A stretch of 64,000 nucleotides of DNA from Pseudacidovorax sp. NFM-22 (lineage in GTDB: Bacteria > Pseudomonadota > Gammaproteobacteria > Burkholderiales > Burkholderiaceae_C): NCBI RefSeq assembly GCF_021401245.1, contig NZ_JACBFY010000001.1:992001-1056000 (forward strand), given 5' to 3'. The position numbers and the translations under genes are program-made. Shown here in pieces: positions 47,152 to 54,593 of this stretch. Numbering within the stretch: the first letter of the stretch is position 1; the number at the start of each line of letters is the position of its first letter. The notes under the pieces were generated by a model. The model did not search any database. It saw only the letters and a list, made by a program, of their open reading frames with translations, and was not told where the DNA came from.

Positions 47152-47691
47152 TCACTTCAGCTCTGGGAAGTCGACCACCGTGTCGTTGACGCGGTTGAAG
47201 ACGTTGGTGAAGGTGATGACCGCCACGGCCAGCGCGACGTCCACCACGGCGGCGTCGGCAAAGCCGGCGGCGCGGAAGGCCTCGAACGCCTCGGTCGGCA
47301 GCGTGCCCGGCTGCTCGTGCAGCGCGCGGACGAAACGCACCAGCGCATCGCGGCGAGCGTCGCCGGTGGGCGCGAGCGCGTGGATCGCACGCACCGTGTC
47401 CATCGGCAGCCCCGCCGCCTTGCCTGCCAGGCTGTGTGCCGCCACGCAATAGTCGCAGCCGGCCAGCGCGCTGACCACGAGCTTGACCGTCTCGCGGTCC
47501 TGCGCCGACAGGGTGCCGCGGGCAAGCACGGCGTCGGCCGAGAGCATCGCCTGCAGGGCCGGCGTGTTGAGCGCGCCGATGGCCGCATAGGCATTGGGCA
47601 CGCGGCCCACCGCCTTGCGGATGCCGGCGAACAGGTCGGCGGTGTCGCCGGTGGCCGCGGTGGCGGCGGGGGTGTCGATACGGGCAGTCAT
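47152..47691 (-). CDS. carboxymuconolactone decarboxylase/AhpD-like peroxidase family protein
   Basis: A 179-residue protein. The CMD/AhpD active-site motif is Cys79-Asp-Tyr-Cys82 with His86 (GCDYCVAAHSLAGKA). Such proteins are alkylhydroperoxidase-like. It overlaps the MFS gene by 4 bp and ends the minus-strand cluster. There is no link with nif by promoter or motif. Confidence 0.85.
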   Translation of the reverse strand: MTARIDTPAATAATGDTADLFAGIRKAVGRVPNAYAAIGALNTPALQAMLSADAVLARGTLSAQDRETVKLVVSALAGCDYCVAAHSLAGKAAGLPMDTVRAIHALAPTGDARRDALVRFVRALHEQPGTLPTEAFEAFRAAGFADAAVVDVALAVAVITFTNVFNRVNDTVVDFPELK

Positions 47692-48890
47692 GGGGAGCAT
47701 TCCTTTCCAGGAGGGTTGACGAATCGGGATCGACGCCGAAGCGCCGCATTCAAGCCCAAGGCCACGACCTCGGCCATCGCCGCCACGGCGCCGATGCCCC
47801 AGACCGCGCCGGTGCCCAGCACGGCGGCACCGATGGCGCTGCCGGCCGAGAAGCCGAAGTACATGGTCGAGGTGTTGAGGGCCAGCGCCACCGGCGCCTG
47901 GGCGGGCGCGCCGGCACCGATGAGCCGCGACATCTGGGCCGGGAAGAAGGACCAGACGGTGAAGCCCCACAGGCTGACCGCAGCCAGCACCGGCAGCACG
48001 GCCAGCCGCTGCGGCAGCAGCGTGGCCACGGCCAGCGCCGCAAAGGCCAGCGCCAGCAGCGCGAGCGAGCCCCGCACCACCCGGTCCGCGCCGAAGCGGT
48101 CGTTGAGGATGCCGCCGGTCATCACGCCCGCCGCCGCCGACAGGCCCCACAGCGACACCGTGGCCGTGATCGCCACCGGCCCGAAGCCGAGCACGGCGGC
48201 CAGGTATTCGGCGACGTACGGGTAGGCCGCGAAGGCGCCGATGGCCCAGGCCAGGCTGACGCCAAGCAGGCGCAGCACCGGCCCCTGGCGCACCACGGCC
48301 ACCCGCTCGCGCAGGCTGGCGACCGCCAGGCCCTGCCCGGCCTGCCTGCCGATGCCGAGCCCGATGCCCACGATGGCAACGGCGCTCATGCCGCCCACCA
48401 GCAGGAAGGTCGCGCGCCAACCGAAGGCATGGCCGATGAGCCCGCCCAGCGGCAGGCCCAGCGCGATGGCCAGCGTCTGCCCGGCGCTGACGATGGCCAG
48501 CGCCCGCCCCCGCATGTCGGGCGGCACGATCACGCCGGCCAGGCCGTTGGCCGCCGGCACGTAGAGCCCGGCCGCCACCGCCATCAACACCCGCGCGACG
48601 AGCAGCAGCGCGAAGGACGAAGACAGCGCCGCCAGCACATTGCCCCCGGCGAACAGCGACATGGCCAGCAGCAGCACCGGCTTGCGCCGCAGGCGCCCGG
48701 TGGCCACGGTGCTCACCGGCGAGGACAAGGCCAGCACCAGCGTGAACACCACCACCAGCAGCGCCACGCGCGTGATCGGCAGGCCGAAGTCCTGCGCCAT
48801 GACCGGCAGCAAGGGCGCGATCATGAAGCCCTCGGTGCCGATGGCGAAGGTGCCGAGGGCCAGGAAGCCCGCGGGAAACAGGGGGCGCAT
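47688..48890 (-). CDS. MFS transporter (drug/arabinose-efflux type)
   Basis: A 400-residue, 12-TM transporter, MRPLFPAGFLALGTFAIGTE onward, with the GRLRRKPVLL loop between TM2 and TM3 and IVPPDMRGRALA between TM4 and TM5. It belongs to the AraJ/YdhP-like efflux group. Co-oriented with the SDR, hydrolase and CMD genes. Confidence 0.85.
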   Translation of the reverse strand: MRPLFPAGFLALGTFAIGTEGFMIAPLLPVMAQDFGLPITRVALLVVVFTLVLALSSPVSTVATGRLRRKPVLLLAMSLFAGGNVLAALSSSFALLLVARVLMAVAAGLYVPAANGLAGVIVPPDMRGRALAIVSAGQTLAIALGLPLGGLIGHAFGWRATFLLVGGMSAVAIVGIGLGIGRQAGQGLAVASLRERVAVVRQGPVLRLLGVSLAWAIGAFAAYPYVAEYLAAVLGFGPVAITATVSLWGLSAAAGVMTGGILNDRFGADRVVRGSLALLALAFAALAVATLLPQRLAVLPVLAAVSLWGFTVWSFFPAQMSRLIGAGAPAQAPVALALNTSTMYFGFSAGSAIGAAVLGTGAVWGIGAVAAMAEVVALGLNAALRRRSRFVNPPGKECSP

Positions 48891-48892
48891 GG

Positions 48893-49651
48893 TTACACCG
48901 GAATGGGGTTGGCCGCGATCTCGGCATTGAAGCCGTCCACCAGCGCATGCTCGCCCGAACCGGGGTTGTCGCGCAGCGGGCGGATCGCCTCGACGAAGAC
49001 CTCCGGCGCGTCGGTCGCCAGGCCCTTCATCGTCTCGGCGATGAAGGCGTCCAGCGGCATGGCGCGCGGGTCGCCGCTCTTCTTGATGAGGTCGGTGTCC
49101 ACCCAGGGCGGCGCGATCTCCTGCACGGTGACGGTGCTGCCCTTGAGCATGAAGCGCTGCGACAGCGCATAGGAATGCAGCGCCGCCTTGGAGGCCGAAT
49201 AGACCGCGTTGGTGGCGATGGGCACATAGGCCAGCACCGAGGTGTTGTGGATGATGGTGGCGCGCGGCTGGGCCTTGAGGTGCTCGATCAGCGCCGAGGT
49301 CAGGCGGATGGGCCCGAGCAGGTTGGTGTCGAGGATGCGCCGCGAGACGGCATCGTCGATGCGGCCCGAGGGATCGTCGAAGGGCATGATGCCCGCGTTG
49401 TTGATCAGCACATTGAGCGCCGGGTAGTCGCGGATCAGCTGCGCGGCCACGCGGTCGATGTCGGCCGGGTTCTCGATGTCGAGGGCCACGCCCTCGATGC
49501 CGGGGTTGGCCCGCGCCACCTCGTCGAGCAGCGCCTGGCGGCGGCCCGCGATGATCACCTTGTTGCCCAGGCGATGGAACTGCTCGGCCAGCGCGCGGCC
49601 GATGCCGGAGGTGCCGCCGGTGATGAAGAGGGTGTTGCCGGTCATCTGCAT
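48893..49651 (-). CDS. short-chain dehydrogenase (DltE-like)
   Basis: A 252-residue SDR. TGGTSGIGRALAEQF binds the nucleotide, NNAGIMP is conserved and the catalytic tetrad is in IIHNTSVLAYVPIATNAVYS with Tyr-X3-Lys (YSASK). It looks like the DltE-type SDR. It is 2 bp upstream of the MFS gene and in the same orientation. Confidence 0.87.
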   Translation of the reverse strand: MQMTGNTLFITGGTSGIGRALAEQFHRLGNKVIIAGRRQALLDEVARANPGIEGVALDIENPADIDRVAAQLIRDYPALNVLINNAGIMPFDDPSGRIDDAVSRRILDTNLLGPIRLTSALIEHLKAQPRATIIHNTSVLAYVPIATNAVYSASKAALHSYALSQRFMLKGSTVTVQEIAPPWVDTDLIKKSGDPRAMPLDAFIAETMKGLATDAPEVFVEAIRPLRDNPGSGEHALVDGFNAEIAANPIPV

Positions 49652-49681
49652 GATGAAGTCCTTTCGATGAATGAGGCGGGA

Positions 49682-50497
49682 TCAGGCGAGGAAGAGGTCG
49701 ACTTGGACCGCGAAGTCCTCGATCTCCTGGAACAGGAAGGCGTGGCCCGCGTCGGGATAGAGCACCAGCCTGGCGTCGGGCGCCTGCTGCGACAGCACGT
49801 ACGAGCGGTAGGCCGGCAACATCACGTCGTGGGCGCCGTTGGCCACGAGCATCGGCAGGCGCAGCTCCCGGGCACGATGCAGCACACCGGGCCAGGACGC
49901 GATGGCCTTGACCTGCGCCATGAAGGCCTCGGCCGTGACGGCCGGGCCGATGTCCGCCTGCGCGGCAATGCGCGCCAGCGACGCCTTGCCCGCGGCCACG
50001 GCCGTCTCGGTCTCGGGATAGAAGAGGAAGAGGAAGTCCGGCGCGTCGTTGACGCCCCGCGTCATCACCTGCGGCACGCGGGGATGCGGCTGCGGCCCGT
50101 CGGTGATGCCGCCGGGGCTGGAGCCCGCCACCACCAGCCGCCTCACCAGATGGGGCGCGTCGAGCGCCAGTTGCTGCGCCACCACCCCGCCCAGGGACCA
50201 GCCCAGCACATCGCCCTGCGACAGCCCCAGCCCCACGATCACCTCGGCCGCGACCGCGGCCATGCCGGCGATGCTGTCGGGCACGCGCCCCTCGGAGCGG
50301 CCGATGCCGGCGCTGTCGAAGCGGATCACCCGGCGCTCGGCCGCGATGGCCTGGATGAAGGCCGGATCCCAGTCGTCCAGCGTGCCGCGGAAGCGCTGCA
50401 GCAGCACCAGCGGAATGCCGCCCTGCGGGCCGTCTTCACGGATGGCGAGGCGGCCGTGGCGGGTCTGCAGCCAGTGATTGCGCGATTCGGAGTTCAT
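49682..50497 (-). CDS. alpha/beta hydrolase
   Basis: A 271-residue alpha/beta hydrolase with GWSLGGVVAQQLALD (nucleophile Ser), RFDSAGIGRSEG and DAGHAFLFQEIEDF (His). No signal peptide. The substrate is unknown. It is the second gene of the cluster that follows the GlxA-type regulator. Confidence 0.83.
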   Translation of the reverse strand: MNSESRNHWLQTRHGRLAIREDGPQGGIPLVLLQRFRGTLDDWDPAFIQAIAAERRVIRFDSAGIGRSEGRVPDSIAGMAAVAAEVIVGLGLSQGDVLGWSLGGVVAQQLALDAPHLVRRLVVAGSSPGGITDGPQPHPRVPQVMTRGVNDAPDFLFLFYPETETAVAAGKASLARIAAQADIGPAVTAEAFMAQVKAIASWPGVLHRARELRLPMLVANGAHDVMLPAYRSYVLSQQAPDARLVLYPDAGHAFLFQEIEDFAVQVDLFLA

Positions 50498-50581
50498 GTC
50501 GTTCGTCCTTGTGCGATGAAGGCCTGAAGATTAGGCCTCGCTCTCACGGCATTAATGACATAGAAGCGGCAATTCAGGACA

Positions 50582-51529
50582 TCACGCGGATTCGTCCTCC
50601 ATCAGGCGCAGGCTGCGCTTCAGGCCGGCGGGCGGTTGTCCGTAGTGGCGCAGGAAGGCGCGGCGCATGCGGTCGCGGTCGGCAAAGCCGGTGTCGCGCG
50701 CCACCACGTCCAGCGGGTGGCGACCCTCTTCGAGCATCACCCGCGCCGCCTCCAGCCGCAGCATCTCGACCGCCTTGGCCGGCGACTGGCCCGTCTCCTC
50801 GCGGAAAAGCCGGCTGAACTGGCGCGGCGACAGGCTGGCCGCATCGGCCAGTTCCTCGACCGAGAGCGGATTGCGCAGGTGCTCGCGCGCATGGGTCAGG
50901 GCGCGCCGGACGCGGTCGGAGCGCGGCTCCAGTTCGAGCATGGCCGAGAACTGCGACTGGCCGCCCGGCCGGCGGTGGTAGACCACCAGCTTGCGCGCCA
51001 CCGAGCGCGACACCGCGGCGCCGTGGTCGTCCTCGATCAGCGCCAGCGTGAGGTCGATGGCCGAGGACATCCCGGCCGAGGTCCAGACCGGTCCATCGCG
51101 GATGAAGATGCGGTCCTCGTCCACCCGCACCTTGGGAAAGCGCCGTTGCAGATCGCGGGCATGCGCCCAGTGCGTGGTGGCCGCCCGGCCGTCCAGCAGG
51201 CCGGCCTGCGCCAGGACGAAGGCGCCGGTGCACACACCGGCCACGCGCCGCGCCTCCTGGCCGGCGCGCGCCACGAACTCGCGCACCCCGGGCGAGACGT
51301 CGGAAGGCACCAGCTCGCCCGCCGCCATCAGCGTGTCGGGCATGACGCCGAAGGGCACCGTCTCGATGCCCGCGTTCATCGACGAGCGCACGGTGCCGCC
51401 GTGCTCGGACAGGACCGTGAGCCGATAGCCCGCCGCGCCCAGCTCGGCATTCGCCAGTTCGAAGGCAGACAACGCCGCCAGGCCCATGAGCTGGAAACCG
51501 TCTTCGAGGATCAGACCGACCTGTCGCAC
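50582..51529 (-). CDS. GlxA-family AraC-type regulator with DJ-1/PfpI domain
   Basis: 315 residues. The N-terminal 170 residues are a DJ-1/PfpI-like domain (RRVAGVCTGAFVLAQAGLLD; nucleophile-type Cys present). The C-terminus has the two AraC HTH units (SVEELADAASLSPRQFSRLF, FADRDRMRRAFLRHYGQPPA). It probably controls the following hydrolase-SDR-MFS-CMD genes. Confidence 0.87.
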   Translation of the reverse strand: MRQVGLILEDGFQLMGLAALSAFELANAELGAAGYRLTVLSEHGGTVRSSMNAGIETVPFGVMPDTLMAAGELVPSDVSPGVREFVARAGQEARRVAGVCTGAFVLAQAGLLDGRAATTHWAHARDLQRRFPKVRVDEDRIFIRDGPVWTSAGMSSAIDLTLALIEDDHGAAVSRSVARKLVVYHRRPGGQSQFSAMLELEPRSDRVRRALTHAREHLRNPLSVEELADAASLSPRQFSRLFREETGQSPAKAVEMLRLEAARVMLEEGRHPLDVVARDTGFADRDRMRRAFLRHYGQPPAGLKRSLRLMEDESA

Positions 51530-52018
51530 TGCGCATCTCCTGAAATGCCGGAAAGTTACTTTCCAGCCACCGGGTTGAGCTTACAGGAATGCGGGCACTT
51601 GGGTGCCGTGTACGGCGAAGCCGACGCTGTTCAGGCGCCCGCCGGCCGCGCCCGCGCGCCGCGGGCCACGTCGGCGGGTGGAGGATGTCCAGCGCTGAGC
51701 CGAATTTTCAATTGTTCCCCTTCGATGGGGTCGAGCGATTTTTTTATGGAGCAACTCGCCGCGGCAAGAACGTGCTTTTTCAATAGGACCGGCGCAGTAC
51801 GCCTGTGGAATTCGCAATACATTCCGGCATTCCCTGGTCTCGTATTCTTCATTCATTGATTCAGCTCGCTCCAGTGAGTTGGGTGGTCTTCAAAACCCGC
51901 CAACATTACCGAATCGCAATGCTCTGTTCACGCGAGGGCGTGAGTTTCGCCCGTACCATTTCCGACCACCCCGCGGGGCCGACATTGTGCGGTTGCAATG
52001 GCGGAGACAAGGAAATCC
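51530..52018. other. 489-bp intergenic region upstream of tctB and the GlxA-type regulator
   Basis: The region separates two divergent units. It is less GC-rich than its surroundings (AATTTTCAATTG near 51700, a T-run at 51740). No gene, tRNA or complete palindrome was recognised. The tctC-like periplasmic binding-protein gene that usually accompanies tctBA is not here. Confidence 0.5.
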
Positions 52019-52456
52019 ATGAAACACAGAGACACGCACGACCTGATCGGCGGTATTGCATTGACGGTCGTCGGCGTATTTTTTGGCCTGTACGCCAGCC
52101 GCTACACCATGGGCACGGCCGCGCGCATGGGCCCGGGTTATTTCCCGATCGTGCTGGGCTGGCTGCTGGCCGTGCTCGGCCTGCTGGTGGCGCTGCCGGC
52201 CTGGTGGCGGCAGGGCAACCCCATCAAGGTGCAATGGCGGAACCTGGCCACTGCCACCGCCTGCCTGGTCCTGTTCGCTGCACTCCTGCAGTCCGCAGGC
52301 GTGCTGGTCGCCGCGTTTGCGGCCTCGATGGTGGCATTGATGCCGGCGCGCACCTCGGTGCGCCAGAAGCTGGTGATCTCCGCCGCGGTGTCTGCACTGA
52401 CCGTGGCGATCTTCGTGTTCGGTCTGCAGATGAACGTTCGCACGTTCCCCTGGTGA
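52019..52456 (+). CDS. tctB: TctB-family tripartite tricarboxylate transporter small subunit
   Basis: A 145-residue membrane protein with four TM segments, starting MKHRDTHDLIGGIALTVVGV; GPGYFPIVLGWLLAVLGLLV is the typical TctB signature. ATG 52019 is chosen over the longer frame. It is the small membrane subunit of the TTT transporter; tctA follows 9 bp after its stop. Confidence 0.88.
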   Translation: MKHRDTHDLIGGIALTVVGVFFGLYASRYTMGTAARMGPGYFPIVLGWLLAVLGLLVALPAWWRQGNPIKVQWRNLATATACLVLFAALLQSAGVLVAAFAASMVALMPARTSVRQKLVISAAVSALTVAIFVFGLQMNVRTFPW

Positions 52457-52465
52457 AGCAGCGTC

Positions 52466-53989
52466 ATGGATCTCGCAAACAATCTTCTTCTTGGGCTCCA
52501 GGTCGCCATGGAGCCGATGACGCTGGCGTATTGCTTTTTCGGCGTATTGCTGGGCACCGTCGTCGGCGTGCTGCCGGGCATCGGCGCACTGGCGGCCATT
52601 TCGCTCCTGCTGCCCATCACCTACCACATTCAACCCACCGCCGCCATCATCATGCTGGCGGGCGTCTATTACGGCGCGCAATATGGGGGTTCGACGGCGG
52701 CCATTCTGCTCAATCTTCCCGGCACGCCCTCTTCGGCGGTGACCTGCCTGGACGGTTATCCCATGGCGCAGAAAGGGCGCGCCGGCCTGGCCTTGTTCAT
52801 CACGACCATCGCCTCGCTGGTGGGCGCCATGACCGGGCTGGTATTGCTGGTGCTCTTTTCGCCGGCCATTGCCGAAATCGGATTGAAATTCGGCCCCGCC
52901 GAATTCTTTTCCATGATGGTGCTCGGGCTGGTGGCGGCGTCTTCGATGAGCATGGGCTCGGCCGCCAAGGGCCTCGCGATGGTGGTGCTGGGCCTCTTGC
53001 TGGGCATGGTGGGCACGGACGTGAATTCCGGCGTCTCGCGCTTCGACTTCGGCATCATCGAACTGACCGACGGCATCAATCTGGTCGCGCTGGCCATGGG
53101 ACTGTTCGGGGTGGCCGAGGTGGTGCGATGCATCAACTCCCCCGACATGGAACGCCAGCCCGAGCCCGTCACGATGCGGTCCATGGTTCCCTCGCGCGCC
53201 GAGTTCCGTGAAAGCGTCGCGCCCATGCTGCGTGGCTCGGCACTCGGAGGCGCCCTGGGTGCGCTTCCCGGGGTCGGCCCTTCGATCGCGGCCTTCATGT
53301 CCTATGCCATCGAAAAGCGGGTGGCACGCGACGCTCGCAAGTTCGGCAAGGGCGCCATCGCCGGCATCAGCGCCCCCGAGTCGGCCAACAACGCCGCGGC
53401 GCAGACGGCGTTCGTCCCCTCGCTCTCACTGGGCATCCCGGGCGACGCCGTCATGGCGGTGATGCTGGGCGCCCTGATCATTCACGGAATCCAGCCGGGG
53501 CCCATGCTGATCAGCGAGCAGCCCGCGCTCTTCTGGGGCCTGGTCGTGAGCTTCGCGATCGGCAACATCATGCTGGTGATCCTCAACCTGCCCACCATCG
53601 GCATCTGGGTCGCGCTGCTGCGAATTCCCTTCGCGTGGATGTATCCGGCGATCCTCGTGTTCGTGGCGCTGGGCGTCTACAGCGTCAACAGCAACGAATT
53701 CGACATCTACATGGTGGCCGTTCTGGGGGTGATGGGCTACGCGCTGATGGTTCTGAAATTCGAGCCCGCTCCCCTCCTGCTGGGCTACATCCTGGGCCCG
53801 ATGCTCGAAGAAAACCTGCGGCGCACGATGCTGCTGTCCCGCGGCGATCCCATGGTGTTCATCGACCGGCCCATCAGCGCCAGCCTGCTGGCGGTGACCG
53901 CGCTCATGCTCGTCTGGACCATCTGGAGCACCGTCCGCAAGTCCATCGCGGAAAAGCGCAAGCTGGACCTCGCAGAAGCCGCGGCGTGA
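52466..53989 (+). CDS. tctA: TctA-family tripartite tricarboxylate transporter large subunit
   Basis: A 507-residue protein with 11-12 TM segments. The signature GVLPGIGALAAISLLLP, GGSTAAILLNLPGTPSSAVT and NNAAAQTAFVPSLSLGIPGD identifies TctA. It should take up a carboxylate with TctB and a TctC-type binding protein. No tctC is adjacent. Confidence 0.95.
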   Translation: MDLANNLLLGLQVAMEPMTLAYCFFGVLLGTVVGVLPGIGALAAISLLLPITYHIQPTAAIIMLAGVYYGAQYGGSTAAILLNLPGTPSSAVTCLDGYPMAQKGRAGLALFITTIASLVGAMTGLVLLVLFSPAIAEIGLKFGPAEFFSMMVLGLVAASSMSMGSAAKGLAMVVLGLLLGMVGTDVNSGVSRFDFGIIELTDGINLVALAMGLFGVAEVVRCINSPDMERQPEPVTMRSMVPSRAEFRESVAPMLRGSALGGALGALPGVGPSIAAFMSYAIEKRVARDARKFGKGAIAGISAPESANNAAAQTAFVPSLSLGIPGDAVMAVMLGALIIHGIQPGPMLISEQPALFWGLVVSFAIGNIMLVILNLPTIGIWVALLRIPFAWMYPAILVFVALGVYSVNSNEFDIYMVAVLGVMGYALMVLKFEPAPLLLGYILGPMLEENLRRTMLLSRGDPMVFIDRPISASLLAVTALMLVWTIWSTVRKSIAEKRKLDLAEAAA

Positions 53990-54047
53990 TGGAAGCGGCG
54001 GCTTCGCTGCCGCGTCGTGGTGGCGAGAGGGAGAAGACCTGAAGGAG

Positions 54048-54121
54048 TGGAGCGGGTGAAGGGAATCGAACCCTCGTATGAAGCTTGGGAAGCTGCCGTT
54101 CTGCCATTGAACTACACCCGC
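54048..54121 (-). tRNA. tRNA-Gly (anticodon CCC)
   Basis: The minus-strand 74-nt cloverleaf has acceptor arms GCGGGTG/CACCCGC, the T-loop GGTTCGATTCC and encoded CCA. Anticodon loop TTCCCAA gives anticodon CCC. One pair of the anticodon stem is mismatched (GCAGC opposite GCTTC, C28 against T42). Confidence 0.9.
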
Positions 54122-54593
54122 GCGGTAAACCCTTGATTTACATGGACTTTTACCGAGGCGAACGGCACCAGTGTGTCAGTTGGTGCAGTTCAGCCGGGCG
54201 ATGATAGCACTCTGCAGAGGCAGAACTTCCCGCTCGGGGCGTGTCAGTTCATAGGATGAAGAGTCACTTGCGGTCGACCGCTGGAGCGCAGGCGGAACGA
54301 CGGCGTCTATTACTTCGGGCAGTGCTGGAGATCAAGAAAAAGCAGATTTCCAAGAGAATCAGGCTTGGGACGGCAGATCCCAGGATCGCAAGTTCATTTC
54401 GCTTTTGATGAAGGCGAGGAGTGAATTGATGGATGCCAGGAACATCGAAAATTCAGTTTCTGGTGATTCCGAAGGCTGGCGGATTTCTGTCCAGACGACA
54501 GACAGCCAGGACGCCCGCAATCTCCACGACTTCTTTAAAACTATTCGACGTTCATCAGCGAAGAGTGTGACGCTGGAGCTTACAGCCACCCAC
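54122..54593. other. 472-bp intergenic region without recognised gene
   Basis: Lies upstream of tRNA-Gly and after the GGDEF-EAL gene. A 69-codon frame at 54405-54614 (+) is open, but has no family and a weak ribosome site, so it is not called. No terminator hairpin was found. Confidence 0.4.
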
